Positions 55,503 to 62,758 of a stretch of DNA of 64,000 bases are shown piece after piece. The stretch's first letter is position 1. Each line of letters begins with the position of its first letter. The translations under genes and the position numbers were made by a program. Source of the stretch: Bradyrhizobium sp. Arg816 (lineage in GTDB: Bacteria > Pseudomonadota > Alphaproteobacteria > Rhizobiales > Xanthobacteraceae); NCBI RefSeq assembly GCF_029989365.1, contig NZ_JAPRAQ010000005.1, forward strand, positions 310,001 to 374,000. Direction: 5' to 3'. A model generated the notes under the pieces. It had not been told where the DNA came from and ran no database searches. It saw nothing but the letters and a program-made list of their open reading frames with translations.

Positions 55503-56345
55503 ATGAAGGTTGTTATCCTCGCCGGTGGCTACGGCACGCGATTGAGCGAGCATACTTCGGTGGTACCGAAGCCTCTGGTCGAGATCGGCGGTCGTCCGAT
55601 CCTGTGGCACATCATGAAGCTGTATTCCCATCACGGCCTGAACGACTTCGTGCTCTGCTGCGGCTACAAGGGCACCGTGATCAAGGACTACTTCACGAGC
55701 TATTTGTCCCATCAGGGGGACTTCACGATCGATCTCCAGCGCGACCGCATTGAGATGCATCGGAGCGGAACGGAACCCTGGAAAGTGACGCTGGTTGATA
55801 CCGGAGAGAAGACGATGACCGGCGGGCGGGTCAAACGGGTGCGCGAGCATCTCGGGGACTCCACCTTCTGCATGACGTATGGCGATGGCGTCAGCGACGT
55901 CGACATCGGCGGCCTCATCAAATTCCACCATCAGCAGGGCGCACTGGCGACGGTCACCGCGGTTCAGCTGCCAGGCCGATTTGGCGCCATCAATCTCTCG
56001 TCTGATCGTCCCCGCGCGGCCGGCTTCCGCGAGAAGGACGCGACCGACGGTCAGGTCATCAACGGCGGCTTTTTCGTTATCGAGCCGCAGGCCCTCGATC
56101 TCATCGACGACGACAGCACGAGCTGGGAGAACGAGCCGCTTGCCCGTCTGACCGAGCAGGATCAACTGGCCGTCTACAGGCACCGCGGTTACTGGCAGAA
56201 CATGGACACCTTGCGCGACAAGGCCATTTTGCAGGGCCTCTGGGATGCCGGGGATCCACCCTGGTGCGTCTGGAATAAGGGCTCCGCCGCGAATGGAAGC
56301 GCCAAGGTATCGCAACCCGCAACCGCCGATCAGGCGACTCATTGA
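55503..56345 (+). CDS. rfbF: Glucose-1-phosphate cytidylyltransferase
   Basis: AGGAG is six bases before ATG 55503. The 280-residue enzyme follows the RfbF family throughout: VILAGGYGTRLSEHTSVVPK, VEIGGRPILWHIMKLYSHHG, EPWKVTLVDTGEKTMTGGRV, TFCMTYGDGVSDVDI, TAVQLPGRFGAINL and INGGFFVIEPQALDLIDDDS. It makes CDP-glucose from glucose-1-phosphate and CTP, opening the CDP-deoxysugar branch. CDP-glucose 4,6-dehydratase is not in the window and should lie to the right. It forms an operon with the epimerase gene 14 bp downstream, read from box 7. Confidence 0.95.
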   Translation: MKVVILAGGYGTRLSEHTSVVPKPLVEIGGRPILWHIMKLYSHHGLNDFVLCCGYKGTVIKDYFTSYLSHQGDFTIDLQRDRIEMHRSGTEPWKVTLVDTGEKTMTGGRVKRVREHLGDSTFCMTYGDGVSDVDIGGLIKFHHQQGALATVTAVQLPGRFGAINLSSDRPRAAGFREKDATDGQVINGGFFVIEPQALDLIDDDSTSWENEPLARLTEQDQLAVYRHRGYWQNMDTLRDKAILQGLWDAGDPPWCVWNKGSAANGSAKVSQPATADQATH

Positions 56346-56358
56346 GGAGATGAATCAG

Positions 56359-57417
56359 ATGCGAGTTCTCTTCACTGGGGCTGACGGATATATCGGTGCT
56401 GTGCTTGGTCCGCGACTGCTTGAGCGCGGTTACGATGCGACAGGCATCGACACTGGCCTCTATCGCCGCGGCTGGCTGTTTGATGACGGCAGGACGCGTC
56501 CGATGGTCATGTCGCGCGATACGCGGCAGCTGTCACCGTCCGATCTGGAAGGCTTTGACGCCGTGGTCCACCTCGCGGAGCTTTCCAATGATCCGCTGGG
56601 AGAGAACGATCCTGCCATCACGATGGAGATCAATCATCGCGGCTCCGTGGAATTTGCCCGCAAGTGCAAGGCGGCGGGTGTCGAACGGTTCATCTATGCG
56701 TCCTCCTGCAGCATCTATGGTGCCGCCGGCGTCGAGACGAAATCCGAGACGTCCTCTTGCGAGCCTCAGACTGCGTATGCGCGATGCAAGGTTCTCGTCG
56801 AGCGCGATCTTGTCGAGCTGACCGATTCCCGTTTCACGCCCGTGTTTCTGCGTAACGCTACCGCGTTTGGCGCGTCTCCCCGACAGCGCTTCGATCTCGT
56901 CCTGAACAATCTTTCGGGGTGGGCGTTCACAACGGGAAAAATCCGCGTCATGAGCGACGGCACTCCCTGTCGTCCGCTGGTCCACATCGAGGACATCTGC
57001 CAGGCCATCCTGTGCGCGTTGGAGGCGCCGCGCGAAGCGGTTTGTGCCGAGGCGTTCAATGTCGGCGATGAAAGTCAGAACTACACGGTGCGGGAGATCG
57101 CGGAGATCGTGAACGACACGTTCACAGGTTGCGATCTTTCGTTTGGTCCTAGCGGCCCGGACAATCGCAGCTATCGCGTCTCTTTTGCGAAGATCAAGGC
57201 GCATATGCCGAATTTTCGCTGCCAATGGAATGCGCAGCGCGGCGCGCAACAATTGAGGGGGGTGTTCCAGCGCATCCAGCTCGACGAAGCGACCTTCAAT
57301 GCCGCGCCGTTTACGCGCCTTTCCGAGCTCCGGCACCTGCAGCACACCGAGCAGGTGGATCCTCATCTGCGGTGGACGCCAATTCCCGAAACCGTTCCGA
57401 CGATTGTGTGTGAATGA
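56359..57417 (+). CDS. NAD-dependent epimerase/dehydratase
   Basis: ATG 56359 is preferred over 56350 because GAGGAG (56344-56349) needs spacing. The 352-residue extended SDR has MRVLFTGADGYIGAVLGPRL (GxxGxxG), HLAELSNDP, SSCSIYG and the catalytic YARCK (YxxxK), then the sugar-binding LRNATAFGASPRQRFDLVLN and GTPCRPLVHIEDICQAIL. Such enzymes epimerise, dehydrate or reduce NDP-sugars. It follows rfbF by 14 bp, so its substrate is probably a CDP-sugar. The last 60 residues are an unusual extension. Confidence 0.88.
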   Translation: MRVLFTGADGYIGAVLGPRLLERGYDATGIDTGLYRRGWLFDDGRTRPMVMSRDTRQLSPSDLEGFDAVVHLAELSNDPLGENDPAITMEINHRGSVEFARKCKAAGVERFIYASSCSIYGAAGVETKSETSSCEPQTAYARCKVLVERDLVELTDSRFTPVFLRNATAFGASPRQRFDLVLNNLSGWAFTTGKIRVMSDGTPCRPLVHIEDICQAILCALEAPREAVCAEAFNVGDESQNYTVREIAEIVNDTFTGCDLSFGPSGPDNRSYRVSFAKIKAHMPNFRCQWNAQRGAQQLRGVFQRIQLDEATFNAAPFTRLSELRHLQHTEQVDPHLRWTPIPETVPTIVCE

Positions 57418-57690
57418 TCACACAATTTTGACGTGTTCTCCAGGCGACGCCAGCCCTTTGGCGCGTCGACTTCGGAACGCATTGCTATAATGCGTTGACT
57501 TTTCCCTAACTCCTCATAATATTTTTGCAATGCGGCAATCGATCATGTCGTCGTTAGAGTGGAGGTAGGGGACACCAAGAGCTAAGCGCCTATTTTCGTG
57601 CCTGTTTTGCCATCGTAATTATTCTTCGTTCGAACTGCCATCTATGTGAGAGTCCCGGGTAAGAGTACGGGATTGCTCGGAGTTTGAGCA

Positions 57691-58461
57691 GTGCCTGTCA
57701 TTCTGATTGTTGATGAGCACGGTGTTTATCGGAGCGGCCTCCAAGGTGTTATTGAGGCCCGGTTCAAGAAGTCGCGCGTCATAGACGCTTCGCAGCTCGA
57801 GAATTTTGAGCTGGAGACAAATGTCGACCTAATCCTGATTGATCTGGATTGTCTTAACCATCACGCGCTTGCGGTCCTATCCGAAGTTGTCGATTTGAGG
57901 CCGGCGACCCGTATTGCGGTCATGTCGGCGTCGAGCAGTCGGGCGGATGTACTGAAGTGTCTTTCGGCTGGCTTTCATGGGTTTTTGCCCAAGCTCCAGT
58001 CGGACGAGGAATTGCTGTCCGCGATCGGCGACTTGCTCTCCGGACGCATCTACGTTCCGCGATGGTTGGTGGATGATGATGTCAGCCGACCCGAGCCCCA
58101 ACAGACGGTCAACTTCAATCTGGAATCTCTGCGATTGACTCGCCGGCAGAACGAAATTCTTCCACTGCTAGCCCAGGGAATGTCGAACAAGGAGATTGCA
58201 CGCGAGCTGAGCATCGCGGAAGGCACCAGCAAGATCCATACGGCGGCGCTCCTGCGTGCGCTTTGTGCCCGCAATCGGACGGAGGCGGCGTTTATCGCCG
58301 CGAAATTGGTCGGCCCCAGGGACAAGCTGGCGAGAAAGACGAGAACCAGGCGCTTCTCATTGGATCGGAGCAATGGCTCGGGCCCAGGCTCGGATTTGAT
58401 TGTTGGCGATCGATGGGCGCGGCCTGCGGAGAGGTTCGTCTTTAGGCGAACAAACGGGTGA
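57691..58461 (+). CDS. LuxR/NarL-type response regulator
   Basis: The 256-residue protein starts with GTG 57691. The receiver-like domain (ILIVDEHGVYRSGLQGVIEA, VDLILIDLDCLNHHALAVL, AVMSASSSRADVLKCLSAGF, GFLPK) keeps the phospho-Asp candidate in LIDLD, and the C-terminal GerE HTH reads LTRRQNEILPLLAQGMSNKE, IARELSIAEGTSKIH. A further 60-residue basic tail is unusual. The upstream pair is DEH instead of DD. It has no neighbouring kinase and may be an orphan regulator of the locus. I saw no TTGA-N6-TCAA box upstream. Confidence 0.88.
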   Translation: MPVILIVDEHGVYRSGLQGVIEARFKKSRVIDASQLENFELETNVDLILIDLDCLNHHALAVLSEVVDLRPATRIAVMSASSSRADVLKCLSAGFHGFLPKLQSDEELLSAIGDLLSGRIYVPRWLVDDDVSRPEPQQTVNFNLESLRLTRRQNEILPLLAQGMSNKEIARELSIAEGTSKIHTAALLRALCARNRTEAAFIAAKLVGPRDKLARKTRTRRFSLDRSNGSGPGSDLIVGDRWARPAERFVFRRTNG

Positions 58462-58474
58462 TCGCTTCATTGGC

Positions 58475-58663
58475 TCAAGCTGTTTGAGATGGCCTCTCGG
58501 CGACCGTGTTCGCCGGCGGTCGTGCCGGTTCGGCTGAATAAGCCCCCATGCGCGAGATCTTGTCCTTCTGAACCGGCTGCCGTGCGGCGGCAGCCGGAGG
58601 GATGCCGGTGGGGTCGCGATACGCGACCGCAACCGCAGAGCCGCCGATAATCCACGATATCAT
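58475..58663 (-). CDS. Small exported hypothetical protein
   Basis: The 62-residue protein starts MISWIIGGSAVAVA, perhaps a short signal, and continues PTGIPPAAAARQPVQKDKIS, RMGAYSAEPARPPANTVAER. The composition (Pro/Ala-rich, no cysteine) suggests a periplasmic mini-protein. It converges on the regulator gene. Real but weakly supported. Confidence 0.4.
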   Translation of the reverse strand: MISWIIGGSAVAVAYRDPTGIPPAAAARQPVQKDKISRMGAYSAEPARPPANTVAERPSQTA

Positions 58664-59261
58664 GAAGCTCCGCCACGCTGCGGACCAGCAAGGCCGAACC
58701 GTTGCAGTCCGGTCAAATACGACGGGCGGCGGCTGTGGGGCCGCGGCGATTGGGTGAAAGCCGTCGAGGGTCGCGTCGTCCCGTCGCGGTGATCATCGTC
58801 AACGGCGACGGCCGGTCGGCAGGAGTTCGACATGGCTCACGCGATGCCACCACCGGTACCGGAGGTCAAGGTTCTGACGCCCTTTGGCAGCGCTGTATCA
58901 ACCTTAAGCTGAGCTTTCCGGCTCAAGCGACTGTCAGGGCCTCTTCGAGGAGCTCGCGGCTTCTCGGACAGGCGAGCAGCTTCGGATGACGTCATGCCAA
59001 GGGGCAATAGCCTGTTCGAGAGCGCAACTTTCCTCGAAAATGGCACGGAAGATGAAGCTCTCAGATTGGGCAAATGTGCCAACTGCGTGAGCATCGCTGC
59101 TGCCAATCTGCAAGAGTCTTTTGCGCCACTGAGCGCCGGACGGGCAGCGAATAGTTTTATCGCCTGACCGGACTAGTCCAACCGGCTTAGCCGGAACCGG
59201 AAAAATCCTAACGCATTAGCCTGAATATCCTTCGGATTTAGTCAGCCTAAACTTCAGCGTA
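58664..59261. other. Intergenic 0.6 kb before the Crp/Fnr gene
   Basis: No convincing gene. The 3' part is AT-richer than the surroundings (59205-59260) and presumably holds the promoter of the regulator. No exact TTGA-N6-TCAA box here, so I see no sign of autoregulation by this motif. Confidence 0.45.
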
Positions 59262-59951
59262 TTGGAATACGTGCTGAGGTGTTTTCAAATGCTTACCGAA
59301 TCCGCGTTTCTTCCGAATGGTGAATCCCTTTCACAAGGTCTCAGATCGAACGTTGCTAATTTTCGGCGCCCGTCCACGTCCTTTGTCCCTCGCTGCCGGG
59401 CCCTCTTTTGGGAAGGAGAGGAAGACGCGCAGAAGATCGAGATCGTTGAGGGGGTCGTGCGGGCAGTCCGCCTTCTCGAGAACGGAAATCGCCAGATCCT
59501 CGCTTTCTACTGGCCTGGCGATGTAGTCATGCCGACCCACTCAACCCATCAGCAATTTACTGCGGAGGCCGTGACGGATTGTCGCGTTATCCGATCGAGG
59601 ACCTCCGGAGTGTGCCGAAGCGATGAGCCCTGTGGGGCGCACCAGGTTCTGGCAGATACCCTTACCCTCGTGATGACCATGAGCCAGAAAAACTGTGTGG
59701 CACGCATCGCCTGGTTGTTGTTGCGCATTCGGCCGCGCCTGCCTCCAGACCCCAAACGCGCTGGCGCGTTTCGACTTCAGCTCCCCCGGGCCGATATCGC
59801 CGATCACGTTGGCACGTCGCTCGAAACGGTCTGCCGTACGCTGGCGGAGTTCAAGGCGAAGGGGGTCATCGACCTTCCCAATCGTAAGACGATCAAATTC
59901 ACTGATATCGAGGGGCTCGCGAGGATCTCCAACGGGCGCGCCGCCGACTAA
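59262..59951 (+). CDS. Crp/Fnr-family transcriptional regulator
   Basis: The 229-residue protein has a cNMP-type beta-roll (LFWEGEEDAQKIEIVEGVVR, LENGNRQILAFYWPGDVVM), the long dimer helix and a winged HTH: LQLPRADIADHVGTSLETVC, RTLAEFKAKGVIDLPNRKTI. The recognition helix keeps E-x-x-x-R (ETVCR), which in FNR/FixK proteins contacts the TTGA half-site. It has no N-terminal Fe-S cysteine cluster, so it is not a true FNR; its signal is unknown. It sits inside the polysaccharide locus and is the best candidate to bind the boxes described here. It may be read alone. Start ATG 59289 is an alternative. Confidence 0.9.
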   Translation: MEYVLRCFQMLTESAFLPNGESLSQGLRSNVANFRRPSTSFVPRCRALFWEGEEDAQKIEIVEGVVRAVRLLENGNRQILAFYWPGDVVMPTHSTHQQFTAEAVTDCRVIRSRTSGVCRSDEPCGAHQVLADTLTLVMTMSQKNCVARIAWLLLRIRPRLPPDPKRAGAFRLQLPRADIADHVGTSLETVCRTLAEFKAKGVIDLPNRKTIKFTDIEGLARISNGRAAD

Positions 59952-60080
59952 ACCGATCCATGTGTTTCAAGCTTCTCGCCGCGAATTGCTCCTTGAGCTC
60001 GCGGCGAGTTGTTTTTGGATGTCGAACGTGATCGGATCGGCGGGCCTTGCAATACGAGACGCCGCGCCGGCCCCGATGAA

Positions 60081-61496
60081 TCAACCAGGCTTGGCGCGCC
60101 TTGAACGGCGAGCTTTCGTTGCAGGCGCCGCGGTCGAAGTCGAAGTGGCTCGTCGACGAAACACCGGCGCGACCGGTCGGCCAATCAGATGGGTTTGCGG
60201 CCCGTCTTCCAGCGCCCTCTGATATACCGCGAATGCGCCGTCGATCGCCTCGATGGTCCGGTCGATGTCATCGTCGCTGTGCGAATAGCTTGTGACCAGC
60301 GAGGGCGCCAGCACGCCGCGACGAATTGTCTCCTGGAGAAACAACGTGCGGAAGATCTGTGATGGCACTCCGTCGCGATCACAACAGGCATAGACCAAAT
60401 TCGCAGTTCGGCCGGCGAGCCTGAAATTGCGGGTAAGGCCGCGGCGCTGCGTCGCGGCTTCGATGCCTGCCTTCAAGCGATCTCCCTGGCGGTGAAGCGT
60501 TTCGACGACTGGCTCGTCACGATAGGTATTCATGACGGCCAGGGCCGCAGCCAAAGCGTGGGTCTCGGCTCCATGGGTCGTCGAGAGCAGGAAGACGCGA
60601 TCGCGATCATGATCACGGCCGCCCAGCTCCATGATTTCGCGCCTGCCGACCAGCGCCGAAATCGCGATGCCGTTGCCCATCGCCTTGCCGAAGGTCGATA
60701 GGTCGCCCTCAATTCCATGGTGGCGTTGGGCGGAGCACCCTGGCCATCGAAAGCCAGTGATCATTTCGTCCAGGATCAAGAGGGCACCGTTCCGATGACA
60801 CACCTCTCGCAAGCCGGCTAGATATCCTGGCGTCGGCGGCACGTCCTTTTCGGCCTCCAGGATCAATGCCGCCAGCCGACCCGGGTACCGGGCGAAAAGC
60901 GCCTCCGCCGAGGACAAGTCGTTGTATCGGAATCCCTGTGTCAGGTTCGCCACGGCGCTGGGAATGCCGCTGCTCATAGGTGTCGTGCAGATTGCCCAGT
61001 CGTCGTAAGAGAAGAAGGGGTGGTCGAAGCAAAGCGCGATCATGTCGCGTCCCGTGTAAGCCCGGGCAAGCCGGATTGCGGCCGTCGTGGCCGTCGATCC
61101 GTCCTTCGTGAACTTCGCCATTTCGGCGCCTGGAACGAGTTCGATCAGACGTTCCGCACATTCGACCTCGAGCGACGAAGGCCGCGTGAAGTTTGTGCCT
61201 CGCAGCAACTGCTCGACTGCGGCCTGCGCGGCAGCCGGAAAGCCGTGTCCCAGCGACACTGCGCGCAGGCCCATTCCATACTCGATGAACTCGTTGCCAT
61301 CGACGTCCCAGACATGGCAGCCCGCGCCTCTCGAGATGAAACCGGGCGACACGAGCGGATACTGATCGTCACCCTTCGCGTAAGTATGTGCTCCGCCCGG
61401 AATCGCGGCGCGCGCTTGCAACCGCAGCGCTCCAGACTTGGCATACTTCTGCGCGTCTACTTCCGAGAAAAACCGTGACCTGATGTTCATTGTCAA
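60081..61496 (-). CDS. PLP-dependent aminotransferase, glutamate-1-semialdehyde-aminomutase-like
   Basis: The 471-residue class III aminotransferase has GAGCHVWDVDGNEFIEYGMG, KDGSTATTAAIRLARAYTGR, ILDEMITGFRW with the cofactor Asp, and the Schiff-base Lys in LSTFGKAMGNGIAISALVGR (about Lys271). Its setting in a sugar locus suggests it acts in amino-sugar or other precursor formation rather than haem synthesis. The C-terminal 35 residues are a basic, low-complexity extension. Box 8 lies 85 bp upstream of its start; on this strand TCAAAT begins 22 bases after the box. Confidence 0.87.
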   Translation of the reverse strand: MTMNIRSRFFSEVDAQKYAKSGALRLQARAAIPGGAHTYAKGDDQYPLVSPGFISRGAGCHVWDVDGNEFIEYGMGLRAVSLGHGFPAAAQAAVEQLLRGTNFTRPSSLEVECAERLIELVPGAEMAKFTKDGSTATTAAIRLARAYTGRDMIALCFDHPFFSYDDWAICTTPMSSGIPSAVANLTQGFRYNDLSSAEALFARYPGRLAALILEAEKDVPPTPGYLAGLREVCHRNGALLILDEMITGFRWPGCSAQRHHGIEGDLSTFGKAMGNGIAISALVGRREIMELGGRDHDRDRVFLLSTTHGAETHALAAALAVMNTYRDEPVVETLHRQGDRLKAGIEAATQRRGLTRNFRLAGRTANLVYACCDRDGVPSQIFRTLFLQETIRRGVLAPSLVTSYSHSDDDIDRTIEAIDGAFAVYQRALEDGPQTHLIGRPVAPVFRRRATSTSTAAPATKARRSRRAKPG

Positions 61497-61580
61497 AGCC
61501 CCTCACAATGCGTGACTCATGAAAAACCGCAATTGCATGCCGCCCTGGGGAGCATTTGACGAAGCCCGAACTAGGCGAAT

Positions 61581-61594
61581 TTGACGGTTCTCAA
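61581..61594 (-). promoter_or_regulatory. Box 8: TTGA-N6-TCAA operator upstream of the aminotransferase gene
   Basis: TTGACGGTTCTCAA. Reading towards the aminotransferase TCAAAT begins 22 bases on; reading the other way the flank is CTTGG but the hexamer is weaker. The short plus ORF that begins in this box is rejected for that reason. Confidence 0.7.
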
Positions 61595-61776
61595 CTTGGA
61601 ACCGACTCCGGCCACGATTCCGGAAGGCATTGTCCAGGCCGCAACCCAGTTCAGGCGAGACCAGGAGGTCATCGACCTCCAGACGATGTCCGGCGCGGAT
61701 GCGGTCGGACTGGCGGGATCCATTATCCTGCTACCCACAGCGTCGTTCGGGCGCTGCTGTCCCATGGCCCGCGTTA

Positions 61777-61790
61777 TTGAGCTTTGTCAG
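61777..61790 (+). promoter_or_regulatory. Box 9: near-match operator (one base off) upstream of 61851/rfbC
   Basis: TTGAGCTTTGTCAG, one base off TTGA-N6-TCAA. TAGCCT begins 22 bases after it, the same hexamer as behind box 10. The 3' block GCTAGCCTGTCG and TCACAGATTG is shared with the promoter of the C-methyltransferase gene. Confidence 0.6.
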
Positions 61791-61850
61791 ATTGGCGAGC
61801 CTTTCCCTGGCTAGCCTGTCGCGAGGTCTCGTCACAGATTGAGCGGCCCA

Positions 61851-62024
61851 ATGTCTGAATTCGATCAACTCAGGACCACAACCTACGCACCGCAGCTCAG
61901 GATCGCGAAAGCCTTAAACTGGCCGGCTCTGGGTATCGGGGTTGCGCTGGTCAGCCTCGTTGCGTGGGATCTAGCCTTGGCGTGGCTTGCCTTCAAACTC
62001 TGCCGGATCGTCTTTCTCCAGTAG
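61851..62024 (+). CDS. Small single-helix membrane protein
   Basis: ATG 61851 starts 57 residues: an N-terminal soluble part (MSEFDQLRTTTYAPQLRIAK), then one helix (LGIGVALVSLVAWDLALAWL) and a short basic end. No clear ribosome site. It is read in the same direction as rfbC, 27 bp upstream, and is probably in the same unit. Confidence 0.5.
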   Translation: MSEFDQLRTTTYAPQLRIAKALNWPALGIGVALVSLVAWDLALAWLAFKLCRIVFLQ

Positions 62025-62051
62025 CCAGAATCGAGCCAACGCGTCTGTCGT

Positions 62052-62633
62052 ATGATATTTTCCGAAACAATCCTCGCGGGCGCCTACACCGTGGAAATAG
62101 ACCGGCATCAAGACAGCCGGGGATACTTCGCTCGGGTATTTTGTGCTGACACGTTTCTTGCGCACAATCTGAAGCCTGCAGTTGCGCAGGCGAGCATCAG
62201 CTACAATGCAAAACGCGGCACTCTGCGCGGCCTGCATTTCCAGTACCCCCCCGCAGCGGAGGTCAAGTACGTCCGTTGCACAAAGGGGGCGGTGGCGGAC
62301 GTGATCGTCGACCTGAGGCCGGAATCGGCAACATATCTACGGCACGTCATCGTTAACCTCTCGGCGGACAATGGCCGCGGGCTCTACATACCGGAGCGCT
62401 TCGCGCACGGGTTCATCACGCTAACCGACGATACGGAGCTGATCTATCTCATCGGCAACTATTACACGCCAGGCGCGGAAGGCGGGTTGCCGCACGACGA
62501 TCCTGCGCTGGCAATTTCCTGGCCGACAGAAGTGCGCGTGCTCTCGGATCGCGACCGGGTCTGGAAGCCCTATGGCAATATCGGGGACGAATTGAAGGCC
62601 CGCATGAACTTCGCTGCGGCCAGGGGATCGTAG
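62052..62633 (+). CDS. rfbC: dTDP-4-dehydrorhamnose 3,5-epimerase family protein (RfbC-like)
   Basis: The 193-residue cupin-fold epimerase has RHQDSRGYFARVFCADTFLA, the conserved KRGTLRGLHFQYPP with catalytic His, VKYVRCTKGAVADVIVDLRP, and GLYIPERFAHGFITLTDD. The family epimerises 4-keto sugars at C3 and/or C5. Next to a C-methyltransferase and rfbF its substrate is likely a CDP- or dTDP-4-keto-6-deoxyhexose. Start ATG 62052; it is 27 bp after the small membrane protein gene. Confidence 0.9.
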   Translation: MIFSETILAGAYTVEIDRHQDSRGYFARVFCADTFLAHNLKPAVAQASISYNAKRGTLRGLHFQYPPAAEVKYVRCTKGAVADVIVDLRPESATYLRHVIVNLSADNGRGLYIPERFAHGFITLTDDTELIYLIGNYYTPGAEGGLPHDDPALAISWPTEVRVLSDRDRVWKPYGNIGDELKARMNFAAARGS

Positions 62634-62677
62634 ATCGAGCGCGGACGCGATCCGCAGGCGTCAAAAGCAAACGTGAC

Positions 62678-62691
62678 TTGACGACCGTCAA
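62678..62691 (+). promoter_or_regulatory. Box 10: TTGA-N6-TCAA operator upstream of the C-methyltransferase
   Basis: TTGACGACCGTCAA, a near-perfect palindrome. TAGCCT (62714-62719) begins 23 bases after the box; the gene starts at 62759. Confidence 0.8.
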
Positions 62692-62758
62692 TAGCTCTGT
62701 CCCTCCCCGACGCTAGCCTGTCGGCGACAATCACAGATTGCCCTGCAGGAGACCTAGA

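Noticed and set aside
54846..56342. Minus-strand ORF of 498 codons opposite rfbF
   Set aside because: Shadow of rfbF and of the acyltransferase region; the plus-strand rfbF protein is unmistakable.
57418..57690. Operator box upstream of the LuxR-type gene (TTGACG near 57434)
   Set aside because: Only one half-site; the second half reads CTCC instead of TCAA.
61581..61814. Plus-strand ORF of 77 codons
   Set aside because: Its TTG start is the first base of operator box 8, it overlaps box 9, and no ribosome site or family is seen.
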